Made by a program: the position numbers and the translations under genes. Under the pieces are notes generated by a model. That model was not told where the DNA came from and ran no database searches. It saw only the letters and a list, made by a program, of their open reading frames with translations. From assembly GCF_001870735.1 (NCBI RefSeq), contig NZ_MORL01000009.1:124001-188000 (forward strand): DNA of 64,000 nucleotides. The letters are read 5' to 3'. This DNA is from Arsenicibacter rosenii (GTDB lineage: Bacteria; Bacteroidota; Bacteroidia; Cytophagales; Spirosomataceae). Of this stretch, positions 7,884 through 16,658 are shown in pieces (position 1 is the first letter of the stretch; every line of letters begins with the position of its first letter).

Positions 7884-9098
7884 ATGCTCTATTACCTGTT
7901 TACGTACCTCGACCGGCACTTTGACTTTCCGGGAGCTGGTGTATTCCAGTATATCTCGTTCCGGGCACTCGGCACCGTTATTACGTCATTACTGATTGCC
8001 GCCGTTTTCGGCCGGAAAATCATCGACACGCTTCGTAACCTCCAGATCGGCGAATCGATCCGTGATCTGGGTCTGGAAGGCCAGATGCAGAAACGCGGTA
8101 CGCCAACCATGGGCGGGTTCATTATTCTGGCCTCACTCCTGATTCCGGTCCTGCTGTTTGCCAAACTCTCCAATGTCTACATTGTCCTGCTCATCATCTC
8201 GGCCATCTGGACGGGGCTGATCGGCTGGCTTGACGACTATATCAAGGTTTTCAAAAAAAATAAGGAAGGCTTACACGGCCGGTTTAAGGTAGTAGGCCAG
8301 ATCGGTCTGGGGCTGATCGTGGGATTGACGCTGTCGTTCAACGACTACGTAAAAATCCGCGTGTATGACAAACCGGTGGTCAGCACTGATCTGGGACGCC
8401 AGCTCCAGCATTACACCGACGTTAAATCAACGCTGACGACGGTTCCGTTTCTGAAAAATAACGAGTTTGACTACAGTTCGCTGCTTTTTGGCTTCCTGCC
8501 CGATGAGTATACCTGGATTGTTTATACCCTCGTTTGCATTTTCATTATCACCGCCGTATCGAACGGGGCCAATATCACCGACGGTATCGATGGTCTGGCC
8601 GCCGGCACATCGGTGATCATCGGACTCACCCTCGGCGTACTGGCATACCTGTCTGGTAACGCGCGCTTTTCGGAATACCTGAATATCATGTATTTACCAA
8701 ACTCCGGAGAGCTCGTAATTTTCTGTGCGGCCTTTGTCGGGGCCTGCGTCGGCTTTCTCTGGTACAACTCCTATCCGGCGCAGGTATTCATGGGCGATAC
8801 GGGCAGTCTGATGCTGGGTGGCGTGATTGCGGTACTGTCGCTGTCGATCCGGAAAGAAATGCTGATACCGGTGATGTGCGGGATTTTTCTGGCCGAAAAC
8901 CTTTCGGTGATCATTCAGGTCAGCTATTTCCGGTATACCAGGCGGAAATACGGTGAAGGCCGAAGGGTATTCCTGATGTCGCCGCTGCATCACCACTTCC
9001 AGAAGAAAGGCTATCACGAGGCCAAAATTGTGACCCGCTTCTGGATTGTGGGTATTATTCTGGCCGTTCTGACGCTGGTGACGCTCAAACTGCGCTAA
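7884..9098 (+). CDS. mraY: Phospho-N-acetylmuramoyl-pentapeptide transferase MraY
   Basis: This integral membrane enzyme makes lipid I from UDP-MurNAc-pentapeptide and undecaprenyl phosphate. About ten hydrophobic segments are visible. Diagnostic motifs are all present: [11 protein letters not shown] near the N-terminus, [42 protein letters not shown] and the [11 protein letters not shown] histidine loop. At 404 residues it is longer than the roughly 360 of proteobacterial MraY; the extra length lies around residues 155-210 in a periplasmic loop, as in other Bacteroidota. Normally murD, ftsW, murG and murC would follow; here an exported M28 peptidase follows instead. Confidence 0.97.
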   Translation: MLYYLFTYLDRHFDFPGAGVFQYISFRALGTVITSLLIAAVFGRKIIDTLRNLQIGESIRDLGLEGQMQKRGTPTMGGFIILASLLIPVLLFAKLSNVYIVLLIISAIWTGLIGWLDDYIKVFKKNKEGLHGRFKVVGQIGLGLIVGLTLSFNDYVKIRVYDKPVVSTDLGRQLQHYTDVKSTLTTVPFLKNNEFDYSSLLFGFLPDEYTWIVYTLVCIFIITAVSNGANITDGIDGLAAGTSVIIGLTLGVLAYLSGNARFSEYLNIMYLPNSGELVIFCAAFVGACVGFLWYNSYPAQVFMGDTGSLMLGGVIAVLSLSIRKEMLIPVMCGIFLAENLSVIIQVSYFRYTRRKYGEGRRVFLMSPLHHHFQKKGYHEAKIVTRFWIVGIILAVLTLVTLKLR

Positions 9099-9136
9099 TC
9101 GTTGTATTACCTTACCATCTTAATATCATCAACTCA

Positions 9137-10738
9137 ATGAATCGTAACTGGATTCTTTACGGGCTGCTGGCGGCACCACTCGCCCTGCAGGCTCAAACCC
9201 AGGACCCGACGCCGTATGCGAAGACCATTACGGCAGCCGATCTGGAAAAACACCTCCGCGTCTTAGCGTCTGACGAAATGGAAGGCCGTGAAACCGGAAC
9301 CCGTGGCCAGAAAAAAGCGGCTGATTACATCGCGAAATACTTCAAAAGCGAAAAGCTGACGCCCATCGTTAAAGACGACAAAGGCAAGGACTCGTTCCTG
9401 CAATCATTTAACCTGTACCGCAAAACATGGGGTGATTTCTACGTGAAAGCGGGTGGCCAGACGTTTACTTACCAAAAAGATTTTACGAGCAATGGCTTGC
9501 TGAACCTGCCTTCGGAAACGTCATACGAAACCGTTTTTATCGGCTACGGCATCAGCGACAGCGCCTACGACGATTATGCCGGTGTTGACGTAAAAGGCAA
9601 GGCTGTTGTCTTCCTCGACGGTGAACCGAAAAAAGCTGACGGCACATCCGTAATCAGCGGTACGAAAGACGCCTCAAAATGGGGGTCGGCCGATAGCTGG
9701 CGCAACAAAACTACGCTGGCCAAAGAAAAAGGAGCAGCTCAGATTTTCATCGTTTCGGCCGAAACCGGCGAAGGCTTCAAACGCGTACTGGCACAACGGG
9801 GTGCCCTGGCCGGCCGCTTTAACCGGTTAATGCTGAAAAGCACAACCGAGAACGTCGGTTCAGTAGGCTCATTCCTGATTTCAGCTCCTATGGCGGCGGC
9901 CCTGTTAGGTACTCAGGCCGATCAGCTGGCAAAAGCCGGTGAGCAGATCGGTCAGGCAGGCAAGCCAACCGCTTCGTCGATGAAGGGACAGGTAGCCGTC
10001 AAGGCCGAACGTAAAGAAGAAACCGTAAGTACCGAAAACGTACTGGGCTTCCTGGAAGGTACTGACAAGAAAGATGAAGTCCTGGTTATTTCGTCGCACT
10101 ACGACCACATCGGTATCAGCCCGGATGGTCAGATCAACAACGGTGCGAACGACGACGGATCAGGTACGATGTCGGTACTGGAAATTGCGCAGGCATTCGC
10201 TAAAGCCAAAGCCGACGGCAAAGGCCCTCGCCGGTCAATCCTGTTCCTGACCGTAACGGGTGAAGAAAAAGGGCTGTTAGGTTCTGAGTATTACGCCGAT
10301 TTCAGCCCGGCTATTCCGCTCGAAAAAACGGTTGCTGACCTCAATATCGACATGGTGGGCCGCGTCGACGACCTGCACCTGGGTAAGTCAGACAATTATA
10401 TTTACGTGATTGGTTCAGACAAGCTTTCGTCGGAACTGCACACAATCAGCGAAGCGACCAACGCGAAGTACATCAACATGGAGCTGGACTATAAATACAA
10501 TGATCCGAAAGATCCGCAACGTATTTATTACCGCTCTGACCACTACAACTTCGCGAAGAAGAAAATACCTATCATTTTCTATTTCAACGGCTTACACCCT
10601 GATTACCACCGCCCAACCGACGACGTTGACAAAATCGACTTCAAACTGGCCGAAAAATCAGCCCGTCTGGTGTTCTACACAGCCTGGGAAATCGTTAACC
10701 GCGACGGCCGTCTGGTGGTAGACAGCAACAAGCCTTAA
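9137..10738 (+). CDS. Exported M28-family aminopeptidase with PA-type insert
   Basis: A 533-residue protein with a signal peptide ending near LALQAQT. Residues about 150-280 resemble a protease-associated (PA) domain. The zinc peptidase domain has the full M28 ligand set: SSHYDHIG (His and nearby Asp), GANDDGSGTMSVLE (bridging Asp), VTGEEKGLLGSEYY (catalytic Glu and ligand Glu), LNIDMVGR (Asp) and the late HPDYHRPTDDVDKID (His). It probably trims peptides in the periplasm or outside the cell; the exact specificity is not visible. It lies 38 bases after mraY on the same strand, so it may be read from the cell wall operon, although the two have no known functional link. Confidence 0.9.
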   Translation: MNRNWILYGLLAAPLALQAQTQDPTPYAKTITAADLEKHLRVLASDEMEGRETGTRGQKKAADYIAKYFKSEKLTPIVKDDKGKDSFLQSFNLYRKTWGDFYVKAGGQTFTYQKDFTSNGLLNLPSETSYETVFIGYGISDSAYDDYAGVDVKGKAVVFLDGEPKKADGTSVISGTKDASKWGSADSWRNKTTLAKEKGAAQIFIVSAETGEGFKRVLAQRGALAGRFNRLMLKSTTENVGSVGSFLISAPMAAALLGTQADQLAKAGEQIGQAGKPTASSMKGQVAVKAERKEETVSTENVLGFLEGTDKKDEVLVISSHYDHIGISPDGQINNGANDDGSGTMSVLEIAQAFAKAKADGKGPRRSILFLTVTGEEKGLLGSEYYADFSPAIPLEKTVADLNIDMVGRVDDLHLGKSDNYIYVIGSDKLSSELHTISEATNAKYINMELDYKYNDPKDPQRIYYRSDHYNFAKKKIPIIFYFNGLHPDYHRPTDDVDKIDFKLAEKSARLVFYTAWEIVNRDGRLVVDSNKP

Positions 10739-10740
10739 TT

Positions 10741-10899
10741 AAAGAGTGAAAGAGCGGGCAGCATAGCCGCCAAAGAGTGAAAGAGCGATTGACGTTAACT
10801 GTCAATCGCTCTTTTGTTATCTTTTATAGTGGTGGCACGACTTGAAGTCGTGCCACCACTGCTATCACCCCGCTCTTTCACCCTTTATCTCTTTCGCTC
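10741..10899 (+). repeat. Composite inverted-repeat module at a convergent gene junction
   Basis: Three parts are seen. Two direct copies of AAAGAGTGAAAGAGCG lie at 10741-10756 and 10772-10787; the second starts a hairpin with 14-base arms (10780-10793 and 10801-10814) followed by TTGTTATCTTTT, a good intrinsic terminator for the peptidase gene. Next is a separate perfect hairpin with 15-base arms and a 3-base loop (10828-10860, arm AGTGGTGGCACGACT). Last, CGCTCTTTCACC and CTCTTTCGCTCTTT on the right mirror the left repeats. The whole sits between the convergent peptidase and amidohydrolase genes. A related module is at 14413-14545. Confidence 0.8.
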
Positions 10900-10900
10900 T

Positions 10901-12502
10901 TTATCTCTTCACGCCCGGCTGGGTGATCTCGAAGTTTTCTTTCTTTTTAGCGTCGGATACGATGCGGCGGACATCAGCCAGCAGTTGTCTGGCGTCGTAT
11001 ACAATGCCGTCCTTTACCGTATATTTCACACCACCGACCCGTTCTACCTCATTTTTTTCGTTTAAATGGATAGCACCGGTGCCGTACAACGTCTTCAGGT
11101 TCGCCAACGGATTGACGTCTGTAATCACAAAATCAGCCAGCTTGCCCACTTCAACCGATCCGATCTGATCGGCCATACCCAGCGCCTCGGCCCCCTTGAT
11201 CGTTGCTGCCCGGATTACCTCCAGCGGGTGAAAGCCAGCCTCCCGCAGCAGTTCCAGCTCCCGGATGTAGGCAAATCCATACAACTGATAAATAAAGCCC
11301 GAATCAGACCCCGTTGTTACGCGGCCGCCACGGTTTTTGTATTCGTTGATAAACTGCATCCAGAGCTGGTAATTCCGCTTCCAGGCGACCTCCTGCTCCG
11401 TTCCCCAGTTATGCCAGTATGAGCCGTGCGAGATACGGCTTGGCCCGTAAAACCGCCACAGGCTCGGCAAGGGATACTCATCGTGCCATTCGGCCCGCCG
11501 CGCCAGCATGAGTTCACGGTTGGCTTCATAGATGTTAAACGTCGGGTCGATGGTGAAGTCCATGGCAATAAGCTCATCCATGACCTTGTTCCACTTTTCG
11601 GTGCCGGGTTTAGCTGCCTGCAACCATAGCTTACCGGCTTCTTCAAACCGGTTTTGTTCGTTATTGTAATTGTAATCGGCCGGATAGTTCTGTACGGTTT
11701 TGTCTTCAAACAGTGCTTCGGGCAACCCATACCAGTGCTCCATAGACGTCAGACCTGCCTTTGCCGTTGCCAGCACATTCATACGCGCCACTTCCAGCTG
11801 GGCATGGTGGCAGGCCGACCGCAGCCCCAGTTTCTTGTTTTCATCGAGCGCAGCGCGGAACACATCCGGTTCGGCACCGAAAAACTTGATGCCGTCAGCG
11901 CCTTTTTTGGCATTCTCCCGTACCCATGCCCGTGCCTGCTCCGGCGTCGTCACCGGCTCCTTAGCCCCCTGCCCGAACGAGGTGTATGCCTTGATGCGCG
12001 GGGCCACAATCTCATTTTTCTCGCTGCGGGCCCGCTGATCAAGCACCCAGTCAAGGCCGTTGCCCGCCGACGGGTCACGAACCGTAGTAATGCCGTGGCC
12101 GAGCCATAGTTTAAACACATACTCGGCACTGGTGCCCTGCGCTTTACCGCCGATATGACCGTGCATGTCGATAAACCCCGGCATCAGGTACATGCCCTCG
12201 CAGTTAAGCTCCTTATCACCCGGACCGGCCTGCGGCCGGCTTTTGGCATCAACCGGAACGCCCGGATACCCTACCTGCCGGATCTGGGCAATGCGGTTTT
12301 TCTCGACCACAATATCAACCGGACCGACCGGCGGCGCGCCCGTGCTGTTAATCAGTGTTACCCCGCGGATGATAAGCCGGTTGTGCGGTCCATCGCCTTC
12401 GGCAGTCTTCCGGGCGGGGGCCTTTTCGATTTGTGCCGACGCATGATAGCCGGTTAGCAGGAGTGCGCCCAGGGTCAGGGCATAGGTAAACAGTTTTTTC
12501 AT
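10901..12502 (-). CDS. Exported metal-dependent amidohydrolase
   Basis: A 533-residue amidohydrolase-superfamily enzyme with a signal peptide from the chosen ATG at 12502 (KKLFTYALTLGALLLTG, cleavage near ASAQ); the frame is open 22 codons further upstream, but that stretch does not look like a signal sequence. Metal ligands of the TIM barrel are present: MPGFIDMHGHIGG (HxH), a candidate bridging lysine in GIKFFGAEPD, ACHHAQLE, SMEHWYG and TTGSDSGF. The closest general family is imidazolonepropionase-like or prolidase-like amidohydrolases, which are common as exported enzymes in this group. The substrate cannot be assigned. It is divergent from the membrane-anchored protein at 12613. Confidence 0.88.
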   Translation of the reverse strand: MKKLFTYALTLGALLLTGYHASAQIEKAPARKTAEGDGPHNRLIIRGVTLINSTGAPPVGPVDIVVEKNRIAQIRQVGYPGVPVDAKSRPQAGPGDKELNCEGMYLMPGFIDMHGHIGGKAQGTSAEYVFKLWLGHGITTVRDPSAGNGLDWVLDQRARSEKNEIVAPRIKAYTSFGQGAKEPVTTPEQARAWVRENAKKGADGIKFFGAEPDVFRAALDENKKLGLRSACHHAQLEVARMNVLATAKAGLTSMEHWYGLPEALFEDKTVQNYPADYNYNNEQNRFEEAGKLWLQAAKPGTEKWNKVMDELIAMDFTIDPTFNIYEANRELMLARRAEWHDEYPLPSLWRFYGPSRISHGSYWHNWGTEQEVAWKRNYQLWMQFINEYKNRGGRVTTGSDSGFIYQLYGFAYIRELELLREAGFHPLEVIRAATIKGAEALGMADQIGSVEVGKLADFVITDVNPLANLKTLYGTGAIHLNEKNEVERVGGVKYTVKDGIVYDARQLLADVRRIVSDAKKKENFEITQPGVKR

Positions 12503-12535
12503 GAGGAGTACAGAACTTGAATGCCGATGAATACC

Positions 12536-12564
12536 TTGAAAAATACGCAGTTTCGGTAATTTTG
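12536..12564 (+). promoter_or_regulatory. Candidate promoter TTG-N18-TAATTTTG
   Basis: TTG at 12536-12538 and TAATTTTG at 12557-12564, spaced 18 bases apart, match the Bacteroidota -33/-7 pattern. It lies 48 bases upstream of the ATG at 12613 and would drive that gene. Confidence 0.55.
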
Positions 12565-12612
12565 GCAAAAACTCAGCCGGATTCTTCTCCGATACCGGCG
12601 TTGTCGCTCCCG

Positions 12613-13569
12613 ATGAAAAAAGATACGGTAACTAAATACTTCTTACTGGGCATTGTGCTACTGTCCGTAGTCTTCGCCATTGCCATGAAAGCCACCATCT
12701 TCCAGAAGGAGCCGACTCCGCCGCCCGCCCCCGCGCCGGCCGAAAGTCAGGCGTTCCGCGACTATTGGTTTGGCGGTAAGGCCGAAATCAATAGTTACCA
12801 GCTGGAGCAGGCGCAATATGGCAGCCTGATGCCCGGTAAAGCCGTGCTGATTTTTGTGACAGAAGATTTCCGCACCGATACCCAGGTTAAGTCTGAAAGC
12901 GAAGCTACCCGCGATCAGTCGACGCCAACTCTCAAGACCAACTTCATCCGCAAGTTTGTGACCGGTATCTACGATTATTCGCTGTTTACGTCTGTCTTTA
13001 CTCCCATTAATAATCCGGTTTTTCCGCGTACGCTGAAAGTAAGTACATCAGGACAGGAATGGTGCGGGCATAGCTATATCCAGCTTAACCTGCGCAGCAC
13101 TGGCTATGCGGTTTCCGGCCGGTCCTATTTTGAGAAAGAAGCAGCCGAAGACTATACGGTGGCCAAGGTGATGCTCGAAGACGAGCTCTGGAACCGCATC
13201 CGGCTGGCGCCTGAAAAACTCCCGACCGGCTCAGTACAGCTTATTCCCGGTACCCAGGCGGCCCGTCTGCGGCACCAGCGACTCGACCCGCAGACCGCCG
13301 ACATCTCGCTGTCGGCCTACGCAGGCACGACCTTCAAAGGGGATTCGCTTCAGGCTTATACTATTGATTATAAATCAGATAAGCGGAATTTATTGATCGT
13401 TTTTGAAAACAAGTTCCCTTTCCGCATCGTTGGATGGGAAGAGACCTACGCAACCAAAAACAAGGTGTTAACCTCACGGGCGGTCTTACAGAAAACCATT
13501 CAGTCTGATTACTGGAACCGGAACCAACCCGTAGATTCTACCCTTCGCCGGTCACTGGCAATTCCGTAA
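12613..13569 (+). CDS. Membrane-anchored protein of unknown function
   Basis: A 318-residue protein starting MKKDTVTKYF, with one N-terminal transmembrane helix (LLGIVLLSVVFAIAMK), a proline-rich linker (PTPPPAPAPAE) and a soluble domain predicted to be periplasmic. The soluble part begins RDYWFGGKAEINSYQLEQAQYG and contains EWCGHSYIQLNLR. Relatives in Bacteroidota are, as far as I recall, often labelled septum formation inhibitor Maf, but no Maf/HAM1 nucleotide-binding motif is visible and I do not support that label. The ATG at 12613 is preferred over the longer frame from 12517 because it gives a clean membrane anchor just after a good promoter. It is followed 75 bases later by a lipoprotein gene on the same strand. 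Confidence 0.75.
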   Translation: MKKDTVTKYFLLGIVLLSVVFAIAMKATIFQKEPTPPPAPAPAESQAFRDYWFGGKAEINSYQLEQAQYGSLMPGKAVLIFVTEDFRTDTQVKSESEATRDQSTPTLKTNFIRKFVTGIYDYSLFTSVFTPINNPVFPRTLKVSTSGQEWCGHSYIQLNLRSTGYAVSGRSYFEKEAAEDYTVAKVMLEDELWNRIRLAPEKLPTGSVQLIPGTQAARLRHQRLDPQTADISLSAYAGTTFKGDSLQAYTIDYKSDKRNLLIVFENKFPFRIVGWEETYATKNKVLTSRAVLQKTIQSDYWNRNQPVDSTLRRSLAIP

Positions 13570-13644
13570 AGGTCTCTCTCGTTAACCATAGGATTAACCG
13601 AATCAGCCCCCGGGCCACGGATTCTCCTGTAAATGCATATTCCG

Positions 13645-14409
13645 ATGAAGCAACTACTAATGACCGGTCTGATTGGACTGGCACTTTTGGGGTGTTCTTC
13701 TGAAAAAGAAAAACCCGTACAGACCGACGAACCCACGTATACGCTCATTTTTATCGATAAATCGGTCAGCGTAAATGTCAATCAGGCGTTTGTCAACCAG
13801 AAATACACGCAGGAGATCAGCAATCTGATTGAGGCCAATCTGCATACAAAGGGAGATAAGGTAGAGGTTTATTTCATTCATGATAACACCTCAAAAGCGC
13901 GGGCCCTGTCGCAGAGCGTCCGCTCGGAGATGGATGATGTATCGAACGCCAGCCCAACCGACCGCGAGGCGGCTCAGGCAGCCTTTGATCTGTCGCTGCA
14001 ACGGGAGAAAACCATGATCCGTCAGCGTGTTCTCCAGCAACTGACCCGTCAAAACAGTTCGCTTTCCAATCAGCGTACTGATATCTGGGCCAGTCTGCCG
14101 GTGATTGCCAAAGCGAACGAAAGCGGCATGCTGGTGAAGGTATATTATCTGAGTGATATGCTCGAAAGCATGCAAGGAACCGGCCGGCGCGATTTACACG
14201 AGAATCCGCCCCGCGACGATGCCCAGGCCGAAGAATGGGCCAAAGCCGATGCCGGCAAACTAAAGCAATATACCATTGGCAGTCCGGAAGTTACGATGGT
14301 TCTGCCATTTGAGCCCAACGCTTCCGCTAAAGTTAACAACCCGACAGTCACGCATTACTGGCAGACGCTTTTTAGTGAGCTAGGGGTTAGCAGCGTTGAG
14401 GAGCAATGA
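13645..14409 (+). CDS. Lipoprotein with von Willebrand A-like (MIDAS) motif
   Basis: The N-terminus MKQLLMTGLIGLALLGCSS is a lipoprotein signal with the lipid-anchored cysteine at residue 17; an in-frame ATG four codons upstream (13633) is possible. Just after it, TLIFIDKSVSVN gives a D-x-S-x-S sequence (Asp38, Ser40, Ser42) on a hydrophobic strand, as in the metal-ion-dependent adhesion site of von Willebrand A domains. The rest (HTKGDKVEVYFIHDNTSKA, later VKVYYLSDMLESMQG) fits alternating strands and helices of that fold, with a possible third metal ligand at the SDM aspartate. I do not recognise a named family. It lies downstream of the unknown membrane protein, probably in one operon, and converges on the coiled-coil gene at 14571. 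Confidence 0.75.
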   Translation: MKQLLMTGLIGLALLGCSSEKEKPVQTDEPTYTLIFIDKSVSVNVNQAFVNQKYTQEISNLIEANLHTKGDKVEVYFIHDNTSKARALSQSVRSEMDDVSNASPTDREAAQAAFDLSLQREKTMIRQRVLQQLTRQNSSLSNQRTDIWASLPVIAKANESGMLVKVYYLSDMLESMQGTGRRDLHENPPRDDAQAEEWAKADAGKLKQYTIGSPEVTMVLPFEPNASAKVNNPTVTHYWQTLFSELGVSSVEEQ

Positions 14410-14412
14410 ATT

Positions 14413-14545
14413 TAAAGAGTGAAAGAGCGGGAGAGTGAAAGAGTAGGTGCATGCCAACACACTTCTCAATCGCTCTTTCGCTCTTTACCACTTTCTCTCT
14501 TTAAAAACAAAAAAGTGGTGGCACAACATAAACCGTGCCACCACT
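14413..14545 (+). repeat. Second composite inverted-repeat module at a convergent junction
   Basis: The left part contains AAAGAGTGAAAGAGCG, the same 16 bases as at 10741; the right part has CGCTCTTTCGCTCTTT, so the two can pair across about 40 bases. Next comes a hairpin with 11-base arms AGTGGTGGCAC (14514-14524) and GTGCCACCACT (14535-14545), the same arm sequence as at 10828. It lies between the convergent lipoprotein and coiled-coil genes and probably ends transcription from both sides. Confidence 0.75.
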
Positions 14546-14570
14546 AAAACGTCTAGTTCAACAAAGACAA

Positions 14571-15521
14571 TTAACGGACGGCGAACGCGCCGGAACCGAT
14601 TTTAAAGCCTTCTGAGTAGAGCTCAATAGTGTATTTCCCTGGTTTGTAAGGGATACCACGGGTATAGAGCAATTCTACTTTTTGTGTATTGTTGGTGTAA
14701 TTTACCGTCTGTTTAGTAGTATACACCGTTTCATTGCCATCTACCTGGAATGTACCCGAACCGTTAGCCATATCGGACACAATCGCGCCATCCGGATCAA
14801 GTACCCGCACAAACACCTCTTTAGGTTCTTCACGAGTCAGCGGGTTATCCAGCAGTGTATATTCCAGCTTAATTTTGTCCAGACGTTTTGCCTTGTAGGC
14901 ATCATCTTCTTTCACTTTTCCTTTGTTCGAGACAGCGTAGACCTTCACGTTCTGGGCTTTCAACGCCGCCGCCCGTGTTACCTTAGCCGTCAGATCCTCG
15001 TTCTGCGCAACAAATGTCCGGACCGAATCACGGGCTACCTGCCGTTCAGTACGCAGGCTTGTGTTCTCGGTATTCAGCGTTTCATTGGTTGTTTTCAGCA
15101 CACCGTTTTCACGCTGCATTTGGGCGATAAGGGTATCTTTTTCCATCAGGAAGCCTTCGTATTCCTTGATTTTGGCATCGTATTTCGCCATCAGCGCACG
15201 GGTGTTGGCCGCGTTGCCTTTACGCAGAGCGGCTTTATCGTTTTCCAGCTGCGCCTTTACCTTCAGAAGTTCATCTACGTTACCACCCAGCTTCTTCACC
15301 TCGGCGATTTTAGCATCCAGAGCCGTTGAGATCGAGTCCAGTTTAACCCGTGTATTAGACAGTTCTTCTACACGCTCGGCAATAGTTACTTCCTGATTTT
15401 CAGAGACTTGTTTCTGATTAAAATAGAGGTAGCTTGATACACCGGCTAACCCTGTCATGATAATAAGGGCAGCGAGCAAGGCCCCACTTGTACGTGGCCG
15501 TTGTTGCGGATTATTTTCCAT
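14571..15521 (-). CDS. Membrane-anchored coiled-coil protein, function unknown
   Basis: A 316-residue protein with a short proline- and arginine-bearing cytoplasmic tail, one transmembrane helix (ALLAALIIMTGLAGVSSYLYF), then about 130 residues of coiled coil with leucine/lysine/glutamate heptads, and a C-terminal beta-rich domain (about 200-316) beginning near VKVYAVSNKGKVKEDD. The C-terminal part includes VFVRVLDPDGAIVSD and GKYTIELYSEGFKIGSGAF, which resemble an immunoglobulin-like strand pattern. Similar proteins are widespread in Cytophagales without an assigned role. An envelope-structural or complex-scaffolding role is inference only. A TAGATTTG on the minus strand (15660-15653) could be its -7 element. 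Confidence 0.75.
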   Translation of the reverse strand: MENNPQQRPRTSGALLAALIIMTGLAGVSSYLYFNQKQVSENQEVTIAERVEELSNTRVKLDSISTALDAKIAEVKKLGGNVDELLKVKAQLENDKAALRKGNAANTRALMAKYDAKIKEYEGFLMEKDTLIAQMQRENGVLKTTNETLNTENTSLRTERQVARDSVRTFVAQNEDLTAKVTRAAALKAQNVKVYAVSNKGKVKEDDAYKAKRLDKIKLEYTLLDNPLTREEPKEVFVRVLDPDGAIVSDMANGSGTFQVDGNETVYTTKQTVNYTNNTQKVELLYTRGIPYKPGKYTIELYSEGFKIGSGAFAVR

Positions 15522-15714
15522 AGCTAGTTAGAAATTAGTTGGTTAAAAAGTAGTTGAGTAATCGACAACTAATGTTTCCAGTCCAATAAGATTGATCAGG
15601 AATGTAGAGTTTTGCTATGGAGTCTTTCTGTTTAGTGTTTGGAGCGTTTATACAAATCTAAAAACGTATTCCGGCAAAAAATGTTTCATTAACAACTAAA
15701 ATTATTAATAAAGT

Positions 15715-16530
15715 ATGCCTGAATTACCCGAAGTAGAAACAAGACGGCAATATCTTGAGGCCTCTTCACTTTATCAACCCATCGAACATATTCTGGTCGA
15801 AGACCACAAATTACTGACTGTTGACTACGAAACGCTGCTCGGAAAACTGGTTGGCTGTTCCTTTACGGGTACCCGTCGCGTTGGTAAAAATTTATTTGTC
15901 CTGACCAACAAACCGGACGTGATTCTGCACCTTCATTTCGGTATGACCGGCGATCTGGAGTACTATCACTCATCGGTCGGCCGGCCCAAATATGCCCGTA
16001 TTGTCTTTGCGTTTGAGAACGGCTTTAACCTCGGTTTTATCTGCCCGCGCAAATTTGAGCGTGTCGGCCTGGTCGATGATATAGATACGTACCTCACCCG
16101 TAAAAAGATTGCTCCCGATGGCCTCGCCATTTCGCTTCCAGAGCTAACGGCACGTGTCCGCCGGCGAAAATCACCGGTAAAACCGGTCTTGCTCGACCAG
16201 TCTGTTGTGGCGGGTCTGGGTAACTGGATTGTCGACGATGTACTGTTTCAGGCCGGCATTCACCCGTTAACGCTGGCAAGCAGCCTGTCAGATGAGGCCA
16301 TGCACCGTCTGCACGAGGCCATCCGGCATGTTTTAACCGTTGCGATTGAACACGAAGCCGTTTACCGGAATTTTCCGGCGTCCTTCCTGATTCATGCGCG
16401 GGAGTGGGATCACAGTCCATACGAGGCCCCCGACGCACACCGGTACTGTCCGGTTTGTCAGACTCCTATCCAGCGCACGGTTGTCGGAGGCAGAACGACG
16501 CTTTACTGTCCGGTTTGTCAGCCGGAGTAA
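15715..16530 (+). CDS. Fpg/Nei-family DNA glycosylase
   Basis: A 271-residue base-excision repair enzyme. After removal of the first methionine it begins PELPEVETRR, with the catalytic N-terminal proline and the following glutamate. The helix-two-turn-helix region has DQSVVAGLGNWIVDDVLFQAGIHPL, and the C-terminus is a zinc finger with four cysteines (CPVCQTPIQ then YCPVCQ) and the conserved RTTLYCP tip. It removes oxidised bases such as 8-oxoguanine or oxidised pyrimidines and nicks the abasic site. The sequence does not separate Fpg from Nei specificity, so no symbol is given. It stands alone, with gene-free flanks of about 190 and 130 bases. Confidence 0.92.
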   Translation: MPELPEVETRRQYLEASSLYQPIEHILVEDHKLLTVDYETLLGKLVGCSFTGTRRVGKNLFVLTNKPDVILHLHFGMTGDLEYYHSSVGRPKYARIVFAFENGFNLGFICPRKFERVGLVDDIDTYLTRKKIAPDGLAISLPELTARVRRRKSPVKPVLLDQSVVAGLGNWIVDDVLFQAGIHPLTLASSLSDEAMHRLHEAIRHVLTVAIEHEAVYRNFPASFLIHAREWDHSPYEAPDAHRYCPVCQTPIQRTVVGGRTTLYCPVCQPE

Positions 16531-16658
16531 GCACATTTTAGCCTACGGTCGATTTACCTCAATTTTTTATCATTCGTATCCCCCGATGGGTGCTTAATCC
16601 TTTGCTGTTTCCGGCGAAATCGCGTATTTGCCATCTAAAATTCTGACACAAAGCCACT

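Noticed and set aside
13570-13632. Possible tRNA or small RNA between 12613 and 13645 genes
   Set aside because: No cloverleaf or terminator; the gap is only about 70 bases of ordinary sequence.
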